DNA of 64,000 nt from NCBI RefSeq assembly GCF_913061305.1, contig NZ_CAJXST010000001.1:248001-312000 (forward strand), in the 5' to 3' direction. This document shows, piece by piece, positions 24,613 through 34,067 of this stretch. This stretch comes from an uncultured Porticoccus sp. GTDB lineage: Bacteria > Pseudomonadota > Gammaproteobacteria > Pseudomonadales > Porticoccaceae. The notes beneath the pieces are model-generated. The model did no database searches and was not told the DNA's origin. It saw only the letters and a program-made list of their open reading frames with translations. Within the stretch, counting starts at the first letter, position 1. The number at the start of each line of letters is the position of its first letter. The position numbers and the translations under genes are program-made.

Positions 24613-24912
24613 CGTGTTTGCCGGTTGTCACGCTCGGTGGATAACGTGCTCGTGCCCCCGACAAAAAGTTCGTTCGGAATTTAAAGTCGTCTCCTTTAGA
24701 ATGGCCTTTTCTCGCGGTACTTTTCTCGTGAAAGTGGCGCCAGCCAGCGCGGCTGGGTAGGGGCTCGTAACGGTGTGTTTGCCTGGCGGGTCTGCCGGCG
24801 CCATTGGTACCGTGCTTCAATGTTCTGCCAGAGGGTAGCCGGAATTGAAGTTGACATATTCTGGTTATGTTCGGCGGTTATACAGAATTATAAATATGTC
24901 GGAGTGGTTATC
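24613..24912 (+). promoter_or_regulatory. speA leader region with SD-abutting hairpin
   Basis: A 300-bp gap before speA. It holds a weak promoter-like pair (TTCGGA at 24673, TAGAAT at 24697, spacing 18), a hairpin CCAGCC/GGCTGG at 24740-24756 and a longer-range match TGGCGCC (24735-24741)/GGCGCCA (24797-24803) that competes with it. Most notably, GACATATT (24853-24860) pairs perfectly with AATATGTC (24893-24900), ending one base before GGAG (24901-24904). Eight bases later comes the TTG start at 24913. Pairings are seen; a regulatory role is inferred. Confidence 0.5.
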
Positions 24913-26832
24913 TTGAATGATCATCAAGGCCAGAGCTGGTCCATTGTGGATTCGGCGAGTCTCTATGGCGTCAACGACTGGGGTGCCGGGTACTTTGGCC
25001 TTTCAGAAAAGGGTGAAATAACGGTTATTGCACCTCACAACGGGCGCTCTCACCAAATTTCCCTGCTCGACATTGTCGCTGGTCTGGAACAGCGCGGCCA
25101 CGCCATGCCGGTGCTGTTGCGGATTGAAAATCTGCTCGACCAGCGAATCACCTATCTCAACGAAAGTTTTGCTGATGCCATCCGCCAAATGGATTACCAG
25201 GGCGAGTACCGCGGTGTCTTTCCCATCAAGGTCAATCAGCAGTGTCATGTGGTGGAAGAGATTGCCAAATTTGGCAGCCAGTATCATCACGGCCTCGAGG
25301 CGGGCAGCAAGGCGGAACTGATTATCGCCATGTCACATCTGCAGGATCGTGAGGCCTGTATCATTTGTAACGGTTACAAGGATGCCGAATTTATTCAGCT
25401 TGGCCTGCATGCCAGAAAACTGGGCCTGAAGTGTTTCTTTGTGATCGAGACCCCCTCCGAGCTGGGTATTATTCTGGAGCAGAGCAAACGCCTCGGTATT
25501 GAGCCGTTGATCGGCGTGCGCCTGAAACTGGCTGCCAAGGTTGAGGGCCACTGGTTTGAAGACAGCGGTGACCGCTCACTGTTCGGCCTCACCGTGACGC
25601 AGTTGGTGGATGTGCTGGATCGGTTGCGCGAAGCGGATATGCTGCACTGCCTGCAACTGATGCACTATCACATCGGCTCGCAGATCCCGAATATTCGCAA
25701 TATCCGCGACGGTGTTCAGGAAGCCTGTCGCTACTATGTGGACCTGGTAAAAGAGGGCGCCCCGCTGGGTCATCTCGATCTGGGCGGCGGTCTGGCGGTG
25801 GATTACACCGGTGCCAGTACCAACGAAACCCACAGCAAGAACTACTCCCTGGAGGAGTACTGCGTCGATATCGTGGAAACCATTACCGAGGCGCTCAACA
25901 ACAGCGATATCCCGCACCCCACCCTGATTACCGAGTCGGGACGGGCCACAGTGGCCTACTCTTCGGTACTGCTGTTCAATATTCTCGATGTGAGTTACTT
26001 CAAGTCCAACGGTATTCCCGATCAGCTGCCAGAGGACTGTACTGAATCGCTCGATAATCTCTGGGCAACCCTGCAGTCGCTGAATGACACCAATCTTCAG
26101 GAGTGTTGTAACGATGCGGCCCACTACCGGGAGGATATGCGTCGCATGTTCCGTCAGGGTCAGGTGCAACTGCGCGAACTCGCCCTGGCGGAAAACCTGT
26201 ACCTGGAAGTGTTACAGCGCACCCGCCTGCTGTTGCCCTCGCTGCGCCGCATTCCGCCAGAGCTGGCCAATCTGGATGAGGCGCTGGCGGACATTTATTA
26301 CGGTAATTTCAGCCTGTTCCAGTCCCTGCCGGATTCCTGGGCAATCGACCAGATTTTTCCGGTGATGCCAATCCATCGACTGGATGAAGCACCTACTAAC
26401 AAAGCGATCATTGCCGACCTGACCTGTGACTCCGACGGCAAACTCGATCTGTTTGCCAATGCCGACGGCGAAACCCGCACCCTGCCGCTGCATGACCTCA
26501 AAGAGGGCGAAGAGTATTACCTCGGTGTGTTTCTGGTGGGTGCCTATCAGGAAACCCTGGGGGATCTGCACAACCTGTTCGGCGATACCCATGTGGTGAG
26601 CGTTCGCATTGATGGCGAGGGACAGTTTGAATTTGTTGAGGAAATTCAGGGTGATACCATCGGCGATGTGCTCAGTTACGTGGAATACAACCCCAAGGAG
26701 TTGTATGAAAAATTTCGTATCTGTGCCGAGACCGCCGTGCGTTCTGGCAGTATCAGCGTGGCCGAGCGCCAACGGATGTTAAAGACTTTCAGTAACAGCC
26801 TGAATGGCTACACCTATTTTGAGCGGGACTGA
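24913..26832 (+). CDS. speA: Biosynthetic arginine decarboxylase
   Basis: PLP enzyme that converts arginine to agmatine, the entry to putrescine. TTG at 24913 is chosen: GGAG lies 8 bases upstream and the 639-residue product matches SpeA length and start (SWSIVDSASLYGVNDWGAGYF). Frames further upstream add residues unlike the family. K106 in YRGVFPIKVNQQ is the PLP lysine; HYHIGSQIPNIRNIRDGV and LDLGGGLAVDYTG are barrel motifs, and the C-terminal beta domain has ESGRATVAYSSVLL. The downstream carboxynorspermidine dehydrogenase uses putrescine that this enzyme helps to supply. No agmatine-processing gene is in the window. Confidence 0.95.
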   Translation: MNDHQGQSWSIVDSASLYGVNDWGAGYFGLSEKGEITVIAPHNGRSHQISLLDIVAGLEQRGHAMPVLLRIENLLDQRITYLNESFADAIRQMDYQGEYRGVFPIKVNQQCHVVEEIAKFGSQYHHGLEAGSKAELIIAMSHLQDREACIICNGYKDAEFIQLGLHARKLGLKCFFVIETPSELGIILEQSKRLGIEPLIGVRLKLAAKVEGHWFEDSGDRSLFGLTVTQLVDVLDRLREADMLHCLQLMHYHIGSQIPNIRNIRDGVQEACRYYVDLVKEGAPLGHLDLGGGLAVDYTGASTNETHSKNYSLEEYCVDIVETITEALNNSDIPHPTLITESGRATVAYSSVLLFNILDVSYFKSNGIPDQLPEDCTESLDNLWATLQSLNDTNLQECCNDAAHYREDMRRMFRQGQVQLRELALAENLYLEVLQRTRLLLPSLRRIPPELANLDEALADIYYGNFSLFQSLPDSWAIDQIFPVMPIHRLDEAPTNKAIIADLTCDSDGKLDLFANADGETRTLPLHDLKEGEEYYLGVFLVGAYQETLGDLHNLFGDTHVVSVRIDGEGQFEFVEEIQGDTIGDVLSYVEYNPKELYEKFRICAETAVRSGSISVAERQRMLKTFSNSLNGYTYFERD

Positions 26833-26945
26833 TTTGAGCCCGACTGATCGTGGCGTGAAGCCAATCCGTTTTCGCAAAAAGAGTTGGTTCGCATTAAAGA
26901 TAATCTGTCTGTGGGCTGACGAAGAAAAAGGTTGAGGAGTTAAGC

Positions 26946-28133
26946 ATGGCAAAAGTACTTATTATCGGTGCCGGTGGGGTCGGCGGCGTCGTGACCCACA
27001 AGTGCGCCCAGTTGCCGGAGGTCTTTGAGGAGATAGTCCTCGCCAGTCGCACCGAAGCGAAATGTCGGCACATTGCCTCGCAGCTCGACCGGCCTATCGA
27101 GACCGCGCAGGTGGATGCGGACAATGTGCCGGAACTGGTGGCGCTGATCAATCGCGCCAAACCGGATCTGGTGATCAATGTGGCGCTGCCCTACCAGGAC
27201 CTGACCATTATGGATGCCTGTCTGGAAGCGGGCGTCAACTACCTGGATACCGCCAACTACGAACCACTGGATACCGCCAGGTTCGAGTACAGCTGGCAGT
27301 GGGCCTATCAGGACAAGTTCAAGCAGGCGGGCCTGATGGCGCTGCTCGGTTCAGGTTTTGATCCCGGCGCCACCAACGTGTTTACCGCCTATATTGCCAA
27401 ACACTACTTCGACGAAATTCACACCCTGGACATCATTGATGTGAACGGTGGCGATCACGGCTATCCGTTTGCCACGAATTTCAATCCCGAAATCAATATC
27501 CGCGAAGTGACCGCCGAATGTCGCCACTGGGAAAATGGTGAATTCGTTACCACCCCGGCGATGTCCACCAAGCAGTCCTTCACCTGCCCGGAAGGGGTGG
27601 GCACCTACAACATCTACCGGATGTACCACGAAGAGCTGGAATCGCTGGTGAAAAACTTTCCCGGCCTGAAGCGCGCCCAGTTCTGGATGAGCTTTGGCGA
27701 GAGCTACCTGAAACACCTGGAGGTGCTGGGCAATGTCGGCATGACCGGCATCGAGCCGGTGGATTTCAACGGCCAGCAGATTGTGCCAATCCAGTTTCTC
27801 AAGCGCCTGCTGCCCGACCCGGCCAGCCTCGGTCCGCGCACCAAAGGCAGAACCTGTATCGGCTGCGTGGTCACCGGTATCAAGGACGGCCAGCCGAAAA
27901 CCGTTTACCTCTACAACATCTGCGATCATCAGGCCTGCTATGCCGAGGTTCAATCCCAGGCGATCTCCTACACCACCGGGGTACCGGCGATGATCGGTGC
28001 CAAGATGATGCTGGAAGGCAAATGGTTGCAGCCGGGGGTATGGAATCTGGAACAGCTGGATCCCGATCCCTTTATGGCGGACATGAACAAATACGGGTTG
28101 CCCTGGACGGTAATTGAGGACTACCAACGCTGA
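26946..28133 (+). CDS. Carboxynorspermidine/carboxyspermidine dehydrogenase
   Basis: Saccharopine dehydrogenase-like oxidoreductase of 395 residues. It condenses a diamine (putrescine or diaminopropane) with aspartate semialdehyde and reduces the product with NADPH to carboxy(nor)spermidine. It begins with the Rossmann motif VLIIGAGGVGGVVTHKCAQ, then INVALPYQDLTIMDACLEAGVNYLDTANYEP, FDPGATNVFTAYIAKHYFDEI and GRTCIGCVVTG. GAGGAG lies 6 bases before the ATG. It sits just after speA and completes a spermidine route with nspC 6 kb away. Its last 13 bp overlap the convergent EAL gene. Confidence 0.93.
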   Translation: MAKVLIIGAGGVGGVVTHKCAQLPEVFEEIVLASRTEAKCRHIASQLDRPIETAQVDADNVPELVALINRAKPDLVINVALPYQDLTIMDACLEAGVNYLDTANYEPLDTARFEYSWQWAYQDKFKQAGLMALLGSGFDPGATNVFTAYIAKHYFDEIHTLDIIDVNGGDHGYPFATNFNPEINIREVTAECRHWENGEFVTTPAMSTKQSFTCPEGVGTYNIYRMYHEELESLVKNFPGLKRAQFWMSFGESYLKHLEVLGNVGMTGIEPVDFNGQQIVPIQFLKRLLPDPASLGPRTKGRTCIGCVVTGIKDGQPKTVYLYNICDHQACYAEVQSQAISYTTGVPAMIGAKMMLEGKWLQPGVWNLEQLDPDPFMADMNKYGLPWTVIEDYQR

Positions 28134-31100
28134 TTGCGAGGTTGAATCAATCGGTCGGCACCGACTTTTTCTCCCGAGGTTTCAGGGCAACTGCTGCGCT
28201 CTGGGTATTGTTTGCTCGCCAGTAAGTGGGCCTTAAAGGATTCCCCAGCCATGGGTTTGGCAAACAGGTAGCCCTGGGCATAGTCACAACCGGCGGCTGT
28301 CAGCAGATCCCGCTGGTCGCCGGTTTCCACCCCCTCGGCGATCACCTCTATGCCCAGCTTGTGGGCCATCACGATAATGGCCTCGCACAGTGCCAGGTCT
28401 TCACTGCCGGGCCGCAGGTTGCTGACAAAGGTCTTGTCAATTTTCAAATAATCAATATCAAATTTTTTCAGATAGGACAGTGACGAGTAACCGGTGCCAA
28501 AATCATCCAGGGCCACCTGAATACCGGCATCCCGAAAGGCCAGCAGCTGCTCGGTAACAATGGTGCGCTGTTCAAGCAGTAACCCCTCGGTAATTTCCAG
28601 CACCACCGCCTGCCCGGGCAGACCCAGATCAAACATTGACTCACGCCAAATCTGAAACACGGTTTTGCTGCGGTTATTCAGTTGCACCGGTGAGACATTC
28701 ATGCTGATCTGGAATTCCGGATGGAAGTCCGCGCGCAGGGATTGTGACATCACCGCGACATCTTCAAACAGGCGGTCGCCAATCAGATGGATCAGGCCGG
28801 TTTCCTCGGCAATCGGGATAAAGGTATCCGGGCCGATCAAGCCTTCGATGGGGTGTTGCCAGCGCATCAAAGCTTCGGCCTTGTGAATGTCACCGGTTCG
28901 CAAATTGATGATGGGCTGATAGGCGACCCACAACTCGAGCTTTTCCAGCCCCATCCTGAGGTCGTTGACGATGCGCATCCGCTTGAGAGCGGATTCCTGC
29001 ATGGAAGGGGTGAAGTATTGATAGCCGTTGCGCCCCTCCTTTTTGGCCGCATACATGGCCTGATCGGCATTTTTCAGCAGCCCCTCCAGTTCGCTGAGAA
29101 TGATAATGAACTCATCACCACCGAGGCGGGCCACCGTATCGGTCTCACGGATACAGTGGCCAACTCTGCTGGCGGCTTCAACCAGTAGCTGATCGCCTTT
29201 TTCGTGGCCCAGCGTATCGTTGACTTCCTTGAAATGATCAAGGTCGATAAACAGCACGGCCATCGACAATGCCGAGCGATGAGCCTTTTTGATTTCCTGT
29301 CCCAGGCGATCGTAAAACATCCGGCGGTTGGGCAGCTCGGTTAACGGGTCAAAGTTGGCCTGTTCCCAGATAAGTTGCTCATTGGCTTTCTTTTCTGTGA
29401 TATCGGAGAACTGTGCGACCCAGCGATGAACCGAGCCGTCGGAATTATGGACAGCATTGATGGAGAGCCATTCAGCGAAAATTTCGCCACTTTTTCGTTT
29501 GTTCCACAACTCCCCTTCCCAGTGCCCAGTGCTTTCCATGGTCTTCCACATCCGCGCATAAAAACTTGCCGAATGCCTGCCGGAGCGCAGGATACTGGGG
29601 TTTTGGCCAATAACATCCTGGGGGGAATAGCCGGTCATGGTGGTAAATGTATGGTTAACATCAATAATGGTGCCGGCCGCATCGGTGACCATCATGGCCT
29701 CATTGCTGTTCTGGTAGACCAGTCCGGCCAGCTTCAGGGCTTCCTCGTTTTCCTTGCGGCTATGAATGTCAGTGGTAATCCCGTGCCAGAGCGTACTGCC
29801 GTCGCTGAGCCTTTCCGGAATGGCATCGCAGAGTCGCCACTCGGTCACCTGTTCCGGCAACAGGACCCGGAATTCCGCGTGCAGTGGGCAGAGTTCTTCG
29901 GCTGAAATACGTATCTGGGTTCGCAGGCGGCTGACATCATCGGGATGAATGCGATCGAAAGCTGGGGAGGCATCCTCTGCCACGTCGGCGGCCTCCAGGC
30001 CGAGAATGTTTCTGATGGCCGGACTGCACCAGGGAATCGCACTGGTGCTGTCGGGAAACAGCTGAAACTGGAAGATCATGCCGGGTACCTGCGCGGCCAG
30101 TTTCATCAGCAGGTTATAGCTCTGCTGTTGCTTTTCGATGGCCTGCTTCCGCTGGGTAATATCCTGTACGGTACCCCTCAGCCGGGTGACACGGTGAAGA
30201 TTGTTCCGGGCGGCCTTGGCGATGAAGCGCAGCCAGATAACCTGCTTTTCCCTGACGATGGAAAGCTCGAGGTCGACGGATTTCCCCTCATCGAGGCACC
30301 TTTCCAGCGACGCCTGCAGGGTGGTGCGATCGGCGTCCTCAAGCAGCGAATAGATTAGCGAAAAGCTGGGAGCGATGTTGTTTGCAATGCCGAAATTTTC
30401 ACAGGTTTGCTGGGTCCACTGCATAATTTCCGAATCGCAGTCGTATTCCCAGCCACCCACCAGGGCGATGCGACTGACTTCATTGAGCGCCCTTTCGTTC
30501 TCCCGAAGCGCCTGTTCGGCAGCCTGGTGATCTTCCAGCACACCCAGCAATGCCAGTCGCGCCTGGGTTGATTCATGGAGCAGTCGGCTCGTCTCGCGAT
30601 GGGCGGTTTCAAGGCCCTGTTCAAATTCTTTCCTCGGATTGATATTGGTGAGGGTGGCCAGCATGCGGGACGGGCCGCCTCTCTGATCCCAGGCAACCAG
30701 CCTGCTGAGTGATGCGACCCAGATCCAGTTATCGGCATTATCCCGGATGCGAAACTCCTGATAGAGCTCGCCGGGTTGTTTGCCCGCACTGTTATTCAGG
30801 TAGTGCCGAAAGCTATCCAGCGCGTGCTGCCGATCATCGGGGTGGATGCAGGAGAGGGCACCGCTGAGTGTTTCATGGGATTGGTCGAGACTGCGTCCCA
30901 GAATCTGGTTGTAGCCCTCGTTGACAACCAGTCTGCCGCTCTGCAGATCAATGTCCACCAGGCCCAGTCCCGCTGCAGCCAACGCCAGCCGGAGTCGTTC
31001 TTCATTTTCTTCCAGGCGGTTGGCACCCTGTTCCTGTTGCAGCCGCTTTACCATCAGCAGACCCAAGAGTACGGTCGCGATCGGATAAATCAGCATTACC

Positions 31101-31606
31101 GGAAGCGTGATGCTCGCCAGTACCGCAATTGCCCGATCACCGGGCAGGGTCAGCATCAGTGCCAGCATGAGGATATGCGCCACAATGCCAAGACTGTACA
31201 GCTCTGACCATCCCAGGGTGGCCAGTGAACTGCCCCTGACGTGTCGCCACAGCAGCCCCAGTGTGCCGCAGGCGAGAATCACCGCGATGCCAGTTTCGGC
31301 ACCGGCCCCGCCCTGATAAAGCCGGAAGAGCGAAGCGATGGTCATGGTAATGATCGTCGGCAGGGTGCCAAAAAACAGGCCCGTCAGCGTAATCAGCACC
31401 GAACGGGTGTCAAAGTGGATGCCCGGCGTAAAGCTAAAGGGCGACAGCATCAGGGCAACAGTGATCGCACCCATGATCAGGCCAACCACAATATGGTTGA
31501 GGGATGGCCTGATGGGTGGGTGCAACGATCGGCTCATGTCATAAAGCAGCACCACCGCGAGTAACAGGGCCGTATTTTGCAGGAGTGGCAGGAAGGCCTC
31601 GCTCAT
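28121..31606 (-). CDS. Membrane PAS-GGDEF(degenerate)-EAL signalling protein
   Basis: A 1161-residue probable cyclic di-GMP phosphodiesterase. Five or six N-terminal membrane helices resemble the 5TM-LytS/YhcK sensor (RSVLITLTGLFFGTLPTII). About four PAS domains follow (each near an HPDD or WRL-type core, with coiled linkers). Then comes a GGDEF domain that keeps ARLGGDEFIIIL but jumps after LSELEG straight to LLKNADQAMYAAK, missing about 55 residues of the normal fold. The EAL domain looks intact: EALMRW, NVSPVQL, DDFGTGYSSLSYLKKFDIDYLKID and EVIAEGVET. Hydrolysis rather than synthesis is therefore expected. Its start overlaps the upstream sensor gene by 4 bp. Confidence 0.88.
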   Translation of the reverse strand: MSEAFLPLLQNTALLLAVVLLYDMSRSLHPPIRPSLNHIVVGLIMGAITVALMLSPFSFTPGIHFDTRSVLITLTGLFFGTLPTIITMTIASLFRLYQGGAGAETGIAVILACGTLGLLWRHVRGSSLATLGWSELYSLGIVAHILMLALMLTLPGDRAIAVLASITLPVMLIYPIATVLLGLLMVKRLQQEQGANRLEENEERLRLALAAAGLGLVDIDLQSGRLVVNEGYNQILGRSLDQSHETLSGALSCIHPDDRQHALDSFRHYLNNSAGKQPGELYQEFRIRDNADNWIWVASLSRLVAWDQRGGPSRMLATLTNINPRKEFEQGLETAHRETSRLLHESTQARLALLGVLEDHQAAEQALRENERALNEVSRIALVGGWEYDCDSEIMQWTQQTCENFGIANNIAPSFSLIYSLLEDADRTTLQASLERCLDEGKSVDLELSIVREKQVIWLRFIAKAARNNLHRVTRLRGTVQDITQRKQAIEKQQQSYNLLMKLAAQVPGMIFQFQLFPDSTSAIPWCSPAIRNILGLEAADVAEDASPAFDRIHPDDVSRLRTQIRISAEELCPLHAEFRVLLPEQVTEWRLCDAIPERLSDGSTLWHGITTDIHSRKENEEALKLAGLVYQNSNEAMMVTDAAGTIIDVNHTFTTMTGYSPQDVIGQNPSILRSGRHSASFYARMWKTMESTGHWEGELWNKRKSGEIFAEWLSINAVHNSDGSVHRWVAQFSDITEKKANEQLIWEQANFDPLTELPNRRMFYDRLGQEIKKAHRSALSMAVLFIDLDHFKEVNDTLGHEKGDQLLVEAASRVGHCIRETDTVARLGGDEFIIILSELEGLLKNADQAMYAAKKEGRNGYQYFTPSMQESALKRMRIVNDLRMGLEKLELWVAYQPIINLRTGDIHKAEALMRWQHPIEGLIGPDTFIPIAEETGLIHLIGDRLFEDVAVMSQSLRADFHPEFQISMNVSPVQLNNRSKTVFQIWRESMFDLGLPGQAVVLEITEGLLLEQRTIVTEQLLAFRDAGIQVALDDFGTGYSSLSYLKKFDIDYLKIDKTFVSNLRPGSEDLALCEAIIVMAHKLGIEVIAEGVETGDQRDLLTAAGCDYAQGYLFAKPMAGESFKAHLLASKQYPERSSCPETSGEKVGADRLIQPRNQRW

Positions 31607-33741
31607 AGTATTTCGCCCCGGTCATCGTAGCGAGGCGCTTTGCCCATCTTTGTAAGCAGCTGATTAACCTCGCGTTTTAGCTCAAGTGTGCGGGATTCTC
31701 TGCCAAGTGTGGCTTTCTGCCAGCGGCGCAACTCGTCGAGTCGCTGCTGGAGGCCGGCCTCAAGTTCTCGCTGTGAGGTGACGTCCCGGGCAATTCGGGT
31801 GGCACCGATGATGGTGCCGTCGTTGTTGATTATGGGGTTATAGCTCACCTCAAATACCCTGACCTGGCCGCCCAGGGTGACTTTTTTACTGGTTTTGACA
31901 GACGCCCCGGCCAGGGCTTTTTTGATATTACTGCGAATATCACTGGCATACTCCATGTCGACACCGGCTTTGGGTAGAACACTATCGATAAGCTGGCCTA
32001 TCTTTGGTGTTATCTCGAACACTTGCTGAACGAATTCAGCGTAGGCCGGGTTGAATGCCGTAAGTTTGAATGCGGTATCCACGGCGACGACCTGGTCACC
32101 GGCACTTTCAATAATTGCATTCAGTAATTCCCTGCTGTTATGCATGGTCTGGTGCTGTTGAAAACTCAGCAATTGGTAGGCCCGGCTGCTGAGCACAGCG
32201 AAAGAAACCAGCAACCCCGCCAGCAGAGAGAAACCGATAAAACTCCAGCGCACCGCATGGCTGATGGCGTCTTTCCCCACCGCCATATCCAGTCGCCATA
32301 TCTGGTCAGCCACGCGGATACTATGGCTCCAGCTGGGATGGGCACCGGCTGGCAGTTCCCCGGCAATCAGGGTTTTGCTGCCGCTATCCGAAAAGCCGGT
32401 AATCTGATAATGCAATTGGTTTTCCCGGGCGGCGAGATCCAGTGGCAGAAACAGCTGCCTGAAATCAATAATACCGACCACAAAGCCCATTACCGAACCT
32501 TTCCGGTTAGGCAGTGCCCCCGCCGCTGGCTCAAACACAGGGAGAAACAAAACCAGAACGCCGGTGAGAGAGGGGTGTAGATCGACGATCCGGGCAGTTG
32601 CCTCCCCCGAGCGAATGGCGGTGTTGATTGCCCGGCGGCGATCATCGAACTGGCCGTGATCAAGGCCCACCGGGTTGAATTCAGCGCCTTCTGAAAGGGC
32701 GCTGAATTGCACCGGATAATAGTCGCCCCCTGCCGGTGCGCTGATTTTTTGCCAATCCTTATCTACGGTGCTGATGGCGAATTCGGTGTGCTGCTTGCGC
32801 ATTTCGGTTTCAAATACCTGTCGTTGATTGGCAGTAACCCTCGGCGCCCAGTCCACCCGGTTAATGTGTGGCCGGTTTGAAATATGGCTGCTGAAGCGAT
32901 GAAACTCATCCTTGGTTATCTGCTCACTTGCCGAGAAAAAGGATTCCACTGCATACAGCGGCGAAATTTTCTCGTTCAGTGTCAGGAAACTCAGGTCTGC
33001 GAGTGTCTGGACCTGCCGGGACAGGTTGGCCTCGGCCTCTGCCAGCTCCAGACGCGACAGGGTGAGGCTGCCGGCCACTAAAAGTATCGTGGTCATCAGC
33101 AGTGGCAACACAAACCGGTAGCGCGGCCTGGCGCCGGGTTGGCTGTTGGGCCAGAGCAACAGCACCAGGGGGGCAAACAGCACCACCCCGATGGCATCGC
33201 CCGCCCACCAGACTAACCACTGCTGGGCCACATCCTCGGCAGGCAGTATGCCCAGCAGGTAGCGGGAGGAGGCGCCAATAGTCGGTGACATAAGGCAGGC
33301 CAGGGGGCCTGCCGAGAACAGAAAGTGCCACTCTCGACCGGGTATAACTGATAGCACCTGGCGGTCAAGGTAAGCTCTTGCCAGGGTTGCGCCGAGCAGT
33401 GCCTGTACCGTTACGCCTGCGGCATAGCTGCAGGCGGCGATCATCCCTGCTGCGGTCGGCGCCAGCATCGGGTCTGACAGAAAAGCGCCCAGTAATACGC
33501 CGGGCCAGAGGCGCCGCCCGCCGATTAGCAATGCGGCAACGGCCAGCCCGGCGGGCAGCCAGATAGGAGAGGCGGGCCCAGAGGACAGATGAATGAGCAG
33601 TGATGCCTTGGCCGTGATGAAGTAAAGCAACGCCATGGCGGCGCTGTGGCCGACCCATTGAATTGACCGGACGGGTGTCGTCGGTTGAGGTTGGGAACCC
33701 CCACTGCGTTGATCACTCATTCCTGATTCAGTGGTATGCAT
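31603..33741 (-). CDS. MASE1-CHASE-PAS membrane sensor without output domain
   Basis: About 712 residues from the ATG at 33741 (MHTTESGMSD); starts at 33783 or 33720 are possible. Multiple membrane helices match a MASE1 sensor (PIWLPAGLAVAALLIGGRRLWPG is part of it, with a SSGP and PA-x-A pattern). A periplasmic CHASE domain follows (LYAVESFFSASEQITKDEFHRF, then INRVDWAPRVTANQR), another membrane helix and one PAS domain (NAIIESAGDQVVAVDTAFKLTAFN). It ends in a short coiled coil with no kinase, cyclase or EAL domain. The stop overlaps the start of the PAS-GGDEF-EAL gene (ATGA-type), so the two are likely made together and may act as one split receptor. Ligand unknown. Confidence 0.85.
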   Translation of the reverse strand: MHTTESGMSDQRSGGSQPQPTTPVRSIQWVGHSAAMALLYFITAKASLLIHLSSGPASPIWLPAGLAVAALLIGGRRLWPGVLLGAFLSDPMLAPTAAGMIAACSYAAGVTVQALLGATLARAYLDRQVLSVIPGREWHFLFSAGPLACLMSPTIGASSRYLLGILPAEDVAQQWLVWWAGDAIGVVLFAPLVLLLWPNSQPGARPRYRFVLPLLMTTILLVAGSLTLSRLELAEAEANLSRQVQTLADLSFLTLNEKISPLYAVESFFSASEQITKDEFHRFSSHISNRPHINRVDWAPRVTANQRQVFETEMRKQHTEFAISTVDKDWQKISAPAGGDYYPVQFSALSEGAEFNPVGLDHGQFDDRRRAINTAIRSGEATARIVDLHPSLTGVLVLFLPVFEPAAGALPNRKGSVMGFVVGIIDFRQLFLPLDLAARENQLHYQITGFSDSGSKTLIAGELPAGAHPSWSHSIRVADQIWRLDMAVGKDAISHAVRWSFIGFSLLAGLLVSFAVLSSRAYQLLSFQQHQTMHNSRELLNAIIESAGDQVVAVDTAFKLTAFNPAYAEFVQQVFEITPKIGQLIDSVLPKAGVDMEYASDIRSNIKKALAGASVKTSKKVTLGGQVRVFEVSYNPIINNDGTIIGATRIARDVTSQRELEAGLQQRLDELRRWQKATLGRESRTLELKREVNQLLTKMGKAPRYDDRGEIL

Positions 33742-33976
33742 TGTGAAGAATCTTGCCGATAGGCTGTAGTCCGTAAAAAACAAAGAAAAAGTCAGCGTCA
33801 GCAGACTGAATCGTCATCAAAACACAGTTTAGCAGTACCCGTATGGTTATATGGAATAGATTTATTGACCTGCGGGCATGGTGACAGCCCCGGCGGTAAA
33901 CTGGCCGTAAATCGATGATCGGGTGGACCGTGGCTGTTGTGTTTGTCGTCGGCAGTTTTATCGGTTTTTAAAGACG

Positions 33977-34067
33977 TATAATGACGCGCTACGGGGCGGT
34001 CCCCGGGTGATGGTACCCGGAGGTGAAAGCCGGATGACGGTTTGTGTCGAACACAGGAGTTTGATTT
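33977..34067 (+). promoter_or_regulatory. nspC promoter -10 and structured 5' leader (candidate cis-regulatory RNA)
   Basis: A perfect TATAAT at 33977-33982 (no good -35) would start a leader near 33989. The leader holds three mutually exclusive hairpins: CGGGG/CCCCG (33992-34005), CCGGGT/ACCCGG (34003-34020) and CCGG/CCGG (34017-34033). A fourth, TGTGT-CGA-ACACA (34043-34055), ends directly before the GGAG ribosome site (34056-34059). TTG follows 8 bases later. Base pairing is seen directly; switching behaviour is inferred and no known riboswitch class was recognised. Confidence 0.5.

Noticed and set aside
24775-24912. Upstream start for speA giving 685 residues
   Set aside because: The extra residues are unlike SpeA and run through the hairpin region; TTG 24913 has the better ribosome site.
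33992-34020. Resemblance of the nspC leader hairpins to guanidine-II/III riboswitches
   Set aside because: The loops (CGGT and GATGGT) lack the ACGR loop of guanidine-II, and the pseudoknot sequence of guanidine-III is not present.
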